DNA of 42,645 nucleotides from Deltaproteobacteria bacterium HGW-Deltaproteobacteria-14. Its GTDB lineage: Bacteria; Myxococcota_A; UBA9042; PHBI01. The notes under the pieces were generated by a model. That model was not told where the DNA came from and did no database searches. It worked only from the letters and a program-made list of their open reading frames with translations. Below are positions 33,135 through 41,804 of the stretch, piece by piece. Numbering within the stretch: the stretch's first letter is position 1; every line of letters begins with the position of its first letter. The DNA is taken from positions 1 through 42,645 of the forward strand of contig PHBI01000035.1 in the NCBI GenBank assembly GCA_002841945.1, given 5' to 3'. The position numbers and the translations under genes were made by a program.

Positions 33135-33522
33135 GTATCCCTCCCGGGCCACGGGCGGCTCGTCACGCCGTGGTACCAGAACCCCCGCGACAACTAAACG
33201 CCAATCGGCGCCACAGCCCTGCTAACCACTTTCAACTCAACAACTAACGCGTTCACCGCATTTAACATCGCTTAAATCGCGTTATGTGTTTCTCTTCAAC
33301 AGAGATATAGGACATCTGCCCGCTTTTCCGCCAACCGCACGGGGCCGGAGCGATCAGCCGGGTTACGGACGCTGAAAAACTCGCTGAGTAGTTGAAGCCG
33401 CAGTACGGTCCACGCTGCCCACCGCGCCAACACATCATCAAGGCGCCAAACGACGTACGACTGGACTTCAGAAAAGAAGCGGACGTGCCGTTCCCACATG
33501 CGACCCGTCTGGGTACGGTCAG
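33135..33522. other. AT-richer divergent intergenic region
   Basis: A 388-bp gap between the large lipoprotein gene (-) and the GGDEF-EAL gene (+). Bases about 33195-33330 are markedly richer in A/T than the rest of the window, as expected of a promoter region. On the minus strand TTGAAG and TTTAAG lie 17 bp apart near 33270-33300 and could be -35/-10 boxes for the lipoprotein gene; the match is moderate. No ribosome site or second array was found. A 67-codon minus-strand frame here has unlike codon use and is not called. Confidence 0.4.
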
Positions 33523-36018
33523 GTGAACGTGAAAGTCGATCCCCCCATCCCGTTGCGCCCGATGCAGGCGGTGACGTCGCCCAACGCCGGCGACGCCCGC
33601 GGCGATGACACCGTCTTCCGCTTCCTCACGGAGACGTCCGGGGCCGCCATGGCCTGGGTCGACCCGAAGCGCAGGAGGGTGACCGGCGCCAACCAAGCGT
33701 TCTCCGCCCTGCTCGGCTATCGCGCCGACGCCGTCTTGGAGCTCCCCATCGAGGCGTTCGCCGACACCTTCCCGCGCGCGATCGAGGGGCGGCTCGTCGT
33801 CACGACGGGCGCAGACGGACGGATCAGCTGGGACAGCCGCTGGCGACGGCGCGACGGCCACGCGATCGACGTCTCCGTCGCCGCGCTCGAGCTCACCCAC
33901 CAGGGCTCGGTGGAGCTCCTCGTCGTCGCTCGACTCCGTGACGACCGCAGCCGCCAGCGCGCGACCCTCGAGGTCGCCCGGCAGCTCGCGCCCGGCAGCC
34001 TGACCGGCGCGCTCTGGCTCGATCCCCAGGGGCGCGTGGTGTGGGCCGACGACCTCGCGGCCGTCGTGCTCCGACGCCCCGGTGACGAGCTCGTCGGGGC
34101 CCCCATCAGCGCGCTCGCGCCCGAGCTCGACGACGTCGCCTGGGCCGAGCACTGGGCCACCGCGATCGACCGGCGCGGCGCCACCCTCGAGGCCACCTGC
34201 GTCACCGCCGAGGGCGCCGAGCTCCCCTGCGAGATCAACAGCCGGGCGGTCGAGCTCGATGGGGTGACCTTCCTCTGCGCCTTCGTGAGCGACACGAGCG
34301 AGCGCGAGATCGCCCGCCGCCAGTTCCTCGACGCCGAGGAGCGCTACGCCCTGGCCGCCATGGGCGCCAACGACGGCCTCTGGGATTGGGACCTCACGCG
34401 CAACAGCCTCGTCTACTCGCCGCGCTGGGCGGCGCTCGTCGGCTGCGCCGAGGAGGATCTCAACCAGAACCCCTCGACCTGGCTCGACCGGGTCCACCCC
34501 GACGACCGCCCGCGGGTCGACGTCGAGCTCGCGGGCCACCTCGACGGCCTCACCCCGCACTTCGAGAGCGAGCATCGGCTCCAGCATCGCGACGGCACCT
34601 ATCGCTGGGTCCTCTTCCGCGGCCTGGCCGTCCGCGACGGCAGCAACCGCGCCGTCCGCATGGCGGGCTCGACCTCGGACATCACCCACCGCAAGAACGC
34701 TGAGGCGCGCCTGCGCTTCGAGGCCTTCCACGACCCGCTGACCGGCCTCGCCAACCGCGCGCTCTTCATCCGCCGCGTCCACCAGGCGCTCGAGACGATC
34801 ATCCCCGAGACCGTCGACGCGGCCTTCGCCGTCGTCGTCGTGGACATCGACGACTTCAAGCTCGTCAACGACAGCCTCGGCCACACCCTCGGCGACATGC
34901 TGCTGCGCGCCATCGCCTCGCGCCTCAAGCGCTGCGTTCGCGCCGTGGACACGGTCGCCCGCCTCGGCGGCGACGAGTTCTGCCTGCTCCTCGAGCACGT
35001 CAGCGACGCCGACGTCCTGCGCGTCGCCGACCGCGTCCAGGAGGAGATGGGCGTCCCGTTCAACCTGCGCGGCTACGAGATCTACACCAGCGCCAGCGTC
35101 GGCGTCGCCTATGGCCGCGAGGGCTATCAGGAGGCCGAGGAGCTCCTGCGCGACGCAAACATCGCCATGTTCCGCGCCAAGAGCGGTGGCCGCGGCCGCC
35201 GCGCCATCTTCGACGCCAGCATGCGCCGCGCGGCCGTCAACCGCCTGACCCTCGAGACCGATCTGCGGCGCGCCGTCGAGCGCGGCGAGTTCATGCTCTA
35301 CTACCAGCCGGTCATCGCCCTCGACTCGGGCACCATCACCGGCTTCGAGGCGCTCATCCGCTGGAACCACCCCAAGCGCGGCCTCGTCATGCCCATGGAC
35401 TTCATCCCGCTCGCCGAGGAGACCGGGCTCATCGTGCCGCTCGGGCGCTGGGTCCTCGTCAGCGCGTGCGAGGAGGCGGTCCGCTGGGAGCAGCTCGGCC
35501 TCGGCCCCCTCGACGTCAGCGTCAACGTCTCCGCCCGCCAGCTGGCGCTGCCCTACCTCGTCGAGCAGGTGGCGCAGGTGCTCGAGCAGACCGGCCTCGA
35601 CGCCAACCGCCTGAACCTCGAGATCACCGAGAGCGTCCTCATGGACCAGGCCGAGAGCGTCGTCGCCAAGCTCCGCGAGCTGCGCCGCCTCGGCGTGGGC
35701 TTGCACATCGACGACTTCGGCACGGGCTACAGCTCGCTCGCCTACCTCCACCGCTTCCCGTGCGACACGCTCAAGATCGACAAGTCGTTCTTGCTCTCCC
35801 ACCCGACGCCCGACGAGGATCCCTGGGCCATCATCGGGACCATCCGGTCCCTCGCGCAGCTCCTGGGCATGGCGGTCACCGCCGAGGGGGTGGAGCAGCC
35901 CGAGCACCTCGATCGCCTGCGCGAGATCGGCTGCGAGCATGCCCAGGGCTTCTACATGTCGCGCCCCGTCCCGGCCGACCGCATCCCGGCGCTCGTGACG
36001 TCCGCCAAGCGCTGGTGA
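33523..36018 (+). CDS. PAS-GGDEF-EAL cyclic-di-GMP signalling protein
   Basis: An 831-residue cytoplasmic protein with no membrane helix. Three PAS-like sensor domains occupy about residues 30-140, 145-265 and 275-395; the last has a clear PAC end ('HRDGTYRWVLFRG...STSDITHRK'). A GGDEF domain follows (about 400-565), with intact GGDEF near 483-487 and an RAVD inhibitory I-site just before it. The EAL domain (about 575-825) has 'GFEALIRW', 'NVSARQL', 'LEITES', 'IDDFGTGYSSL', 'KIDKSF' and 'AEGVE', so all metal and catalytic residues appear present. It may both make and degrade c-di-GMP. The GTG at 33523 has only a weak ribosome site; ATG 33562 is an alternative. The target process is unknown. 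Confidence 0.93.
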   Translation: MNVKVDPPIPLRPMQAVTSPNAGDARGDDTVFRFLTETSGAAMAWVDPKRRRVTGANQAFSALLGYRADAVLELPIEAFADTFPRAIEGRLVVTTGADGRISWDSRWRRRDGHAIDVSVAALELTHQGSVELLVVARLRDDRSRQRATLEVARQLAPGSLTGALWLDPQGRVVWADDLAAVVLRRPGDELVGAPISALAPELDDVAWAEHWATAIDRRGATLEATCVTAEGAELPCEINSRAVELDGVTFLCAFVSDTSEREIARRQFLDAEERYALAAMGANDGLWDWDLTRNSLVYSPRWAALVGCAEEDLNQNPSTWLDRVHPDDRPRVDVELAGHLDGLTPHFESEHRLQHRDGTYRWVLFRGLAVRDGSNRAVRMAGSTSDITHRKNAEARLRFEAFHDPLTGLANRALFIRRVHQALETIIPETVDAAFAVVVVDIDDFKLVNDSLGHTLGDMLLRAIASRLKRCVRAVDTVARLGGDEFCLLLEHVSDADVLRVADRVQEEMGVPFNLRGYEIYTSASVGVAYGREGYQEAEELLRDANIAMFRAKSGGRGRRAIFDASMRRAAVNRLTLETDLRRAVERGEFMLYYQPVIALDSGTITGFEALIRWNHPKRGLVMPMDFIPLAEETGLIVPLGRWVLVSACEEAVRWEQLGLGPLDVSVNVSARQLALPYLVEQVAQVLEQTGLDANRLNLEITESVLMDQAESVVAKLRELRRLGVGLHIDDFGTGYSSLAYLHRFPCDTLKIDKSFLLSHPTPDEDPWAIIGTIRSLAQLLGMAVTAEGVEQPEHLDRLREIGCEHAQGFYMSRPVPADRIPALVTSAKRW

Positions 36019-36031
36019 CAGCCGCGCGCGC

Positions 36032-36967
36032 TCATGGGTCGCGCAGCACGCTCCCGCCGCTCGGGTGGGTCCCCGGGGGCTCGTACCCCGCGCCGACGAT
36101 CCCGAGGAGCTCGAAGCGCAGCCCCCACGCCTCGGTGAGCGCCGCGGCTGCCCGCTCGAACGCCGCCCCGTCCCACCCCTGTCGCGCGAGCGGCGCGATC
36201 ACGATGCGACTCGCGCCGCGCAGCGCCCGGACGACGTGGACCTCGGGGAACACCTCCTCGTAGGTGCGCAGCATCGATCGATAGCTGCGGTTGGCCGTCT
36301 CCGCCCACAGGTTCGCCGCGACGATCCCGTCCGGCGCCAGGTGATCTCGCACCGCCACGAGGAACTCGCGGGTCGCCAGCGTCGGCGGCACCGAGTCCGG
36401 ACCGTACGCGTCGAGCACGATGACGTCCCACCGCGCCGGGCTCTCCTCGATGAAGCGCCGCCCGTCAGCGATGTGGACGCGGAGCTTGGGATCCGGGGCG
36501 AACCCGAGGTGCGCCTTGGCGACCTCCGCCACCCGCGGCTCGATCTCCACCACCTCGATGTCCGCGCCGGGCATGACGCGACGCAAGAACATCGGAATGG
36601 TTCCACCACCAAGCCCAATAACCAGAACGCGATTTCTGCTTTTCGCGACCGCGAAAGCCGCCATCAGCGTCTTGGTGTAGGTGAACTCGAGCCAGGTCGG
36701 ATCCCCGAGGCGCACCGCCGACTGGTCCACGCCGTCGCGTGCGAAGCGCAGAAAGCGCGTGCCGTCGCGCTCGACGACCCAGATCCCGTAGTGATCTCCG
36801 TCCTCGTGATGGATGACGCGCTCGCCGGGGCGCGCCTGGGCGCAGACGCTGCCGAAGAGCAGCGCCAGCACGACCGGCGTCGTGGTGAGGAGCGCCACGA
36901 CGCCGAGACGTCGCCGGTGGCTCCGATCGGGGCTCGCTTCTCCGGCGCGGGGCGTTAGAATCCTCAT
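36032..36967 (-). CDS. Spermidine synthase-like methyltransferase-fold protein
   Basis: A 311-residue protein. After a single hydrophobic segment (about 22-44) comes a spermidine synthase-like Rossmann domain: 'VLVIGLGGGTIPMFL' (114-128), 'VVEIEPRV' (139-146), 'ADGRRFI' and 'VLDAYGPDSVPP' (about 181-192). The fold and motifs match the aminopropyltransferase family and the domain fused to transporters in many bacteria. The GGGTIP loop and Asp in VLDAY fit, but the short N-terminal domain and anchor mean substrate and activity are not sure. The gene converges with the GGDEF-EAL gene (13-bp gap) and diverges from the TonB-dependent receptor gene across 67 bp. Confidence 0.82.
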   Translation of the reverse strand: MRILTPRAGEASPDRSHRRRLGVVALLTTTPVVLALLFGSVCAQARPGERVIHHEDGDHYGIWVVERDGTRFLRFARDGVDQSAVRLGDPTWLEFTYTKTLMAAFAVAKSRNRVLVIGLGGGTIPMFLRRVMPGADIEVVEIEPRVAEVAKAHLGFAPDPKLRVHIADGRRFIEESPARWDVIVLDAYGPDSVPPTLATREFLVAVRDHLAPDGIVAANLWAETANRSYRSMLRTYEEVFPEVHVVRALRGASRIVIAPLARQGWDGAAFERAAAALTEAWGLRFELLGIVGAGYEPPGTHPSGGSVLRDP

Positions 36968-37034
36968 TCGGGTCTCTCGTCGGGCATGTTAGCCTCCGTC
37001 GCCGTCGGGTCGCCTGCCTCACTGGGAAGCGCCC

Positions 37035-39698
37035 ATGTACGTTTGGCTTGGAGAGAACGCGTTGTCCAGGGTGCGAACTGTCCGGGCGCTGCTGGCTGCC
37101 GCGCTGCTCATCGGCGCGACGACCCCCGAGCCGGCGCTCGCCGCGCAGCTCCCCGACGAGCTGCCGGAGGCCGTCTCGATACCCGATCCGATCCTCCCGA
37201 GTCTGCCGCCGTCGGCGCGCCCCGAGCACGATCTGGTGGTCTCGCTCGAGATCCTGATCGCCGTCGACGGCAGCGTGCCCGAGGCTCGGCTCCGCGCCGG
37301 TGTCGGAGAGCCCTACGACAGCGCGGCGCTCACCGCGATCACCCAGGCGCGCTTCGTCCCGGCCAAGCTCGACGGGGCCGCCGTCGCGGTGTGGATCGGC
37401 TTCGACTTCACCTTCGCGGGGCGACCCCACCGGCGCCCGCGCATCGTCCCGGACCGCGCCGATCGACGGGACATCGAGCCCGCCCCGGGCTTCGTCTTCG
37501 CGGGCGCCGTGGTCGAGAAGGGGACGCGCACCCCCCAGGCTGGCATCCCGGTCAACCTGCGCGACCCGCGCACCGGCCGCACCTGGGAGGCCCTGACCGA
37601 CAGCGCCGGCGACTTCGTCTTCTATGGCCTCCCGGCCGGCCAGCTGACCCTCGACATCTTCACCGGCGGCTTCGCGCCGCTCCGCAAGACGGTCCGCGTC
37701 TCGGCCCAGGACCCCGCGCTGGCCCAGGCGGACGCGGACCGCTACTACCTCGCCCCGGGCGGGCTCAGCGCCTACCGGACGGTCGTGAAGGAGAGGCGCC
37801 CCAAGCAGGCGGCGACCGTCATCGACCTCAGCGAGGAGGAGCTGACCAAGGTCGCCGGCACCTTCGGCGATCCGACGCGGGTGGTCGCGTCGCTCCCCGG
37901 GGTCGCCCGCTCGCCCTTCGGCCTCGGCTACTACGTCGTGCGCGGCGCGCAGCTCGACAACACCGGCTTCTTCATCGACGGACACCCCGCCATCTTCCTC
38001 TACCACCTGCTCGGCGGGCCGGGGGTCATCAACCCCGAGCTCGTCGGCAGCCTGTCGTTCTACCCGGGCGGCTACCCGGCCCGCTACGGCGCCTACGCGG
38101 GCGGAATCATCGCGGTCGAGACCAAGGACCCGCCGCGTGACCGCTGGCACCTCGACGTCGACCTGAACCTGTTTCAGGCCGGGTTCCTGTTCAGCGTGCC
38201 GATCGAGGACGGGCGCGGGATCGTCACAGTGAGCCTGCGGCGCAGCTACTACGAGCTGATCCTGCCGCTCGTCACCGACCAGATCACGCTCGCGTTCACC
38301 GACTACATGGTGCGCGCGTCGTGGGACTTCACGCCGCAGATCCGTGGGCGCGTCGTGTTCCTCGGGGCCGAGGACAGCCTCGCGACGAGCGGGGTCGAGT
38401 CCAGCGACGGCAGCGGCGGCACGTCGAGCTCGGACATCAGCCTTGGCTTTCACCGGATCAACCTGGCGCTCGACGTCGATCTCGACCGAGAGCTGACATG
38501 GTCCACGAGCGCCGTCTGGGAGTTCGACCACACCGACAACTCCCGCGTGGCCCAGGGAGACGACACCATCAAGGCCGGCATCTCGGGATGGTTCGCCCAG
38601 CTGCGGTCCTACCTCGGCTGGCGGCCCGACAAGCGCTTCGCGGCCGAGGCGGGGCTCGAGCTGACCTACCTCTCCTACGGGGCCGACCTCCAGATCCCCA
38701 TCGGCACCCCGCTCGGCGACCCGCGGCCGCCGATCTTCGATCCGCAGGTCGTCACCGCCAGCATCGACACCCCCTCCTGGGGCGTCGCCCCGTACATGAC
38801 CGGCGACCTCGAGGTCGCGCCGGGTCTCAGGCTCCTCCCCGGCCTGCGCCTGAACCTCTGGAAGTATGGTGACCGGGTTCAGCCGGCGCTCGACCCGAAG
38901 CTCGCCGTCCGCTGGGCGGTCGACGACCGCTGGACCCTCAAGGGGATGGTCGCCCTCGCGCACCAGCCGCCCAACGGCTTCCTCACCACCAAGCCCTTCG
39001 GCGATCCAGCCCTCCCCCCCGCCGAGAGCGTGCAGGGGAGCCTCGGCTTCGAGTGGATCCCGGCCGAGGGGTGGTCGCTGAGCGTGGAGGGCTTCGGGCA
39101 GTACCTGACCGACCTGCCGCAGACCTCCAACGCCATCGTCGCCGGCGACGGCGAGGAGGTCGAGCGCAGCTACTTCGACACCAGCCTGCGCGGGCGCGCG
39201 TTCGGCGCCGAGGTGCTCCTGCGCAAGGAGCTGAGCGGGCGTCACTACGGCTGGCTCAGCTACACCATCTCGCGCGCGGAGCGCTGGCGCGGAGACGGCC
39301 GCGGCTGGGGCACCTACGAGCTCGACCAGACCCACATCCTCAACCTCGCGTGGACCTTCCGCCTCGGGCGCGAGTGGTCGCTCGGCGCGCGCTTTCAGCT
39401 CACGAGCGGCAACCCCTACTTCCCGATCATCGGCTCGCGCTACGACGCGGACACCGACCGCTACGTGCCGCTGTACGCCGCCGAGGCGTCGCGGCTCGCG
39501 CTCTACCACCGCCTCGACGTCCGCCTCGACAAGACCTGGCGCTTCGAGGACTGGATGTTCCAGTTCTACATCGACATCCAGAACGTCTACAACGCGGGCA
39601 ACCCCGAGAGCCCGCGCTACAGCTACGACTACGCGATCAAGACCGACGGCATCTCGCTCCCCTTCTTCCCGACCCTCGGCTTCCGGGCGGTGTTCTGA
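37035..39698 (+). CDS. TonB-dependent outer-membrane receptor with TonB-like and carboxypeptidase-like N-terminal domains
   Basis: An 887-residue outer-membrane protein. After a signal peptide (about 1-36) comes a TonB C-terminal-like module (about 60-130, 'VVSLEILIAVDGSVPEARL...YDSAALTAITQARFVPA'). A carboxypeptidase regulatory-like beta domain follows (about 150-230, 'AGIPVNLRDPRTG...TDSAGDFVFYGLPAG'), then a plug ('RVVASLPGVARSPFGLGYYVVRGAQ...FFIDGHPAIFLYH') and a beta-barrel ending in Phe ('FPTLGFRAVF'). Such fusions are known in myxobacteria. The substrate is unknown. ATG 37035 is used; TTG 37062, with GGAGAG 6 nt upstream, would give a cleaner signal peptide. The stop overlaps the next gene (TGATG). 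Confidence 0.9.
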   Translation: MYVWLGENALSRVRTVRALLAAALLIGATTPEPALAAQLPDELPEAVSIPDPILPSLPPSARPEHDLVVSLEILIAVDGSVPEARLRAGVGEPYDSAALTAITQARFVPAKLDGAAVAVWIGFDFTFAGRPHRRPRIVPDRADRRDIEPAPGFVFAGAVVEKGTRTPQAGIPVNLRDPRTGRTWEALTDSAGDFVFYGLPAGQLTLDIFTGGFAPLRKTVRVSAQDPALAQADADRYYLAPGGLSAYRTVVKERRPKQAATVIDLSEEELTKVAGTFGDPTRVVASLPGVARSPFGLGYYVVRGAQLDNTGFFIDGHPAIFLYHLLGGPGVINPELVGSLSFYPGGYPARYGAYAGGIIAVETKDPPRDRWHLDVDLNLFQAGFLFSVPIEDGRGIVTVSLRRSYYELILPLVTDQITLAFTDYMVRASWDFTPQIRGRVVFLGAEDSLATSGVESSDGSGGTSSSDISLGFHRINLALDVDLDRELTWSTSAVWEFDHTDNSRVAQGDDTIKAGISGWFAQLRSYLGWRPDKRFAAEAGLELTYLSYGADLQIPIGTPLGDPRPPIFDPQVVTASIDTPSWGVAPYMTGDLEVAPGLRLLPGLRLNLWKYGDRVQPALDPKLAVRWAVDDRWTLKGMVALAHQPPNGFLTTKPFGDPALPPAESVQGSLGFEWIPAEGWSLSVEGFGQYLTDLPQTSNAIVAGDGEEVERSYFDTSLRGRAFGAEVLLRKELSGRHYGWLSYTISRAERWRGDGRGWGTYELDQTHILNLAWTFRLGREWSLGARFQLTSGNPYFPIIGSRYDADTDRYVPLYAAEASRLALYHRLDVRLDKTWRFEDWMFQFYIDIQNVYNAGNPESPRYSYDYAIKTDGISLPFFPTLGFRAVF

Positions 39699-40744
39699 TG
39701 CGGTGGACACCCCGACACCTCACGTCGACCGTCCTCGGCCTCGCCGCCGCAGCGCTCTTTGGCGGCTGCCTCGAGGATCTGCCGCGGCCGAGCCTCGTCG
39801 ACGACGTCCGCATCCTCGCGGTCGGCAACACGCCCGCCGAGGCCCGGCCCGGCGACGACGTCGCGCTGAGCGCCCTGGTGGTCGACCCGCTCGGCCGCCC
39901 GCGCACGCTGCGCTGGGCCACCTGCATCGTCCCCGAGCAGGGCTTCGGCTTCTTCGGGGGCAGCAGCGAGACGAGCAGCAGCGGCGGCAACGGCTACGGC
40001 CGCGACGACCCGGGCTCGTGCTTCACCCTCGCCGCGGCGGGCGAGCCCTGGGCGCGCGAGCTCGGGAGCGGCGAGACCGCGACCCTCGACGTGCCCGCCG
40101 ACCTCTTCGACGACGACGCGGCGCTCAAGGTGGCCTACGGCCTCCCCGACGACGTCGCCCTGCCCGCCGAGCTGCGGACGCTCTTTCTCGGCGTGGCCGG
40201 GGTCAACCTCACCGTCTCGCTCCGCGTCGAGGTCGACGGGCGCACCCTCGAGGCGAGCAAGCGCGTCAACGTCGGCCTCCCGAGCGTCCTCCCCGACAAC
40301 CCCAGCAACGAGAACCCGAGCGCGGCCACCTTCCACCTGGCGCGCAAGGTCGACCTCGTGACGCCCCCCGCGACCGGCACGCCGCCGCCGGACGGGAGCT
40401 GCTTCGTCGACGCCGACGACCCGCTGGTGCTGACCCGCGGCACCCGCTACGTCCTGACCCCGCTCAACGTCCCCGACCCCCAGCCGACCTACGCGACCCT
40501 CCTCTCGGGGAGCACCACCGACATGCCCTTCGAGCTCGTCTACCGCGAGGAGAACTGGTACTTCTCGTGGTTCTCGACCCTCGAGGGCCTCGACAAGGAC
40601 GGCTCGAAGGCGTCGGCCGCGCCCGTCAACACCATCCTCGTCCCCGATGACGCTCCCGACAGCGGCGACCTCTGGGTCGTCGTGCGCGACGGGCGCGGGG
40701 GGACGGCCTGGTGCGCGTCCCACTTCACCGTCGAGGCCCCATGA
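39698..40744 (+). CDS. Lipoprotein, probable partner of the TonB-dependent receptor
   Basis: A 348-residue lipoprotein with lipobox FGGC (Cys24). The ATG overlaps the receptor's stop by one base, and its own stop overlaps the deacetylase gene, so the three are translated together. It is Asp/Pro-rich and beta-rich, with an early 'DDVRILAVGNTPAEARPGDDVALSALV' segment like an immunoglobulin-like fold, and a Gly/Ser patch near 85-100. No known domain is assigned. By analogy with receptor-lipoprotein pairs it may capture substrate at the surface; this rests on position only. Confidence 0.8.
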   Translation: MRWTPRHLTSTVLGLAAAALFGGCLEDLPRPSLVDDVRILAVGNTPAEARPGDDVALSALVVDPLGRPRTLRWATCIVPEQGFGFFGGSSETSSSGGNGYGRDDPGSCFTLAAAGEPWARELGSGETATLDVPADLFDDDAALKVAYGLPDDVALPAELRTLFLGVAGVNLTVSLRVEVDGRTLEASKRVNVGLPSVLPDNPSNENPSAATFHLARKVDLVTPPATGTPPPDGSCFVDADDPLVLTRGTRYVLTPLNVPDPQPTYATLLSGSTTDMPFELVYREENWYFSWFSTLEGLDKDGSKASAAPVNTILVPDDAPDSGDLWVVVRDGRGGTAWCASHFTVEAP

Positions 40745-41772
40745 GCGCCCGCACCTTCCTCTACACCGACCGGTGCATGCTCGAGCACGACCCGGGGCCA
40801 CACCACCCGGACTCCCCGTTGCGGCTCGCGCGGATCCTCGACGACCTCGAGCGGGAGCCGGTGGCCGGGACGGAGCTGCGCAAAGGCCGCTGGGCGACCT
40901 ACGACGAGCTCAGCCGCGCGCACCCCGCCTCCTACGTCGAGCTGGTCACGCGGCTACGCGGCAAGCACGCCCGCTTCGACGCCGACACCATCACCTCCCC
41001 GGGCACCGTCGACGCCGCCTACGCGGCCGCGGGCGCCGCGATCCAGGCGGTGACGGCGGTGGTCAGCGGGGAGGCCGACAACGCCTTCGCCCTCGTGCGT
41101 CCCCCCGGGCACCACGCCGAGGCGGCGCGGGCGATGGGCTTCTGCTTCTTCAACAACGTCGCCGTCGCCGTCGCGCACGCGCGGGCGGCCCTCGGGGTCG
41201 AGCGGGTCCTCGTCCTCGACTGGGACTTCCACCACGGCAACGGCACCCAGCACATCTTCTACGACCGCCGCGACGTGCTGGTGCTCAACACCCACCGCTG
41301 GCCGTTCTACCCGGGGAGCGGCGCGCTCAACGAGGTCGGCCACGGCGCCGGCGAGGGGTTCTCGGTCAACATCCCGATGCCCGGCGGCATGGGGGACGCC
41401 GACTTCGCGCTCGCCTTCGCCGAGCTCGCGGTCCCGATCGCCGACGCCTTCAAGCCCGACCTGGTCGTCGTCTCGGCCGGCTTCGACACCCACCGCAGCG
41501 ATCCCCTCGGCGACATGCGCGCGACCGAGGAGGGCTTCGCCGAGCTCACCGGCATCGCGCGCGGCATCGCCGCCGCCCACTGCGGGGGCCGGCTGGTGCT
41601 CGTCCTCGAGGGCGGCTACGACCTGCCCGGCCTGTCGCGGAGCGTGCGCGCCTGCACCCAGACCCTCGTCGGATCAACCCCGCCCGGGTCCCGCGCCCCG
41701 TCGCCGGCCGGGATCAGCGCGGTGCGCGACGCCCAGTCCGTCGCCAGGCGCTACTGGAAGCACCTCGGGTAA
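40741..41772 (+). CDS. Histone deacetylase-family (AcuC/APAH-like) zinc hydrolase
   Basis: A 343-residue cytoplasmic amidohydrolase. Motifs of the classical HDAC family are complete: 'RPPGHHAE' with the catalytic His pair (124-125), 'DWDFHHGNGTQ' with zinc ligands Asp162 and His164, 'SAGFDTHRSDPLG' with the third ligand Asp249, and 'EGGYDL'. Bacterial members act on acetylpolyamines, acetyl-CoA synthetase or other acetylated lysines; the substrate here is not determined. A spermidine synthase-like gene (36032-36967) is nearby but on the other strand and not in the same operon. The ATG at 40741 overlaps the preceding stop (ATGA), marking it as the third gene of the receptor operon. Confidence 0.92.
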   Translation: MSARTFLYTDRCMLEHDPGPHHPDSPLRLARILDDLEREPVAGTELRKGRWATYDELSRAHPASYVELVTRLRGKHARFDADTITSPGTVDAAYAAAGAAIQAVTAVVSGEADNAFALVRPPGHHAEAARAMGFCFFNNVAVAVAHARAALGVERVLVLDWDFHHGNGTQHIFYDRRDVLVLNTHRWPFYPGSGALNEVGHGAGEGFSVNIPMPGGMGDADFALAFAELAVPIADAFKPDLVVVSAGFDTHRSDPLGDMRATEEGFAELTGIARGIAAAHCGGRLVLVLEGGYDLPGLSRSVRACTQTLVGSTPPGSRAPSPAGISAVRDAQSVARRYWKHLG

Positions 41773-41804
41773 CCTCGCTGCATTGCAGCACTCGGCCGCA
41801 CAAT

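Noticed and set aside
31149..33197. 682-codon plus-strand frame opposite the MopE-type lipoprotein
   Set aside because: Product is Arg/Ala/Val-rich without motifs; the minus strand has signal peptide, lipobox and DNDCDG repeats.
33296..33499. 67-codon minus-strand frame in the AT-richer intergenic region
   Set aside because: Third-position G+C is far lower than in the real genes and there is no ribosome-binding site.
33262..35940. 892-codon open frame on the minus strand opposite the GGDEF-EAL gene
   Set aside because: Its product is repetitive Arg/Val/Glu/Gly-rich noise with no domain, while the opposite strand encodes a complete GGDEF-EAL protein. Long antisense frames are expected at this G+C content.
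36465..39710. 1081-codon minus-strand frame opposite the TonB-dependent receptor
   Set aside because: Same reason: low-complexity product, with the + strand clearly coding for an outer-membrane receptor.
41766..41783. GG-N10-GC before the last lipoprotein gene as a sigma-54 promoter
   Set aside because: Only the invariant dinucleotides match; the flanking bases do not resemble TGGCAC or TTGC.
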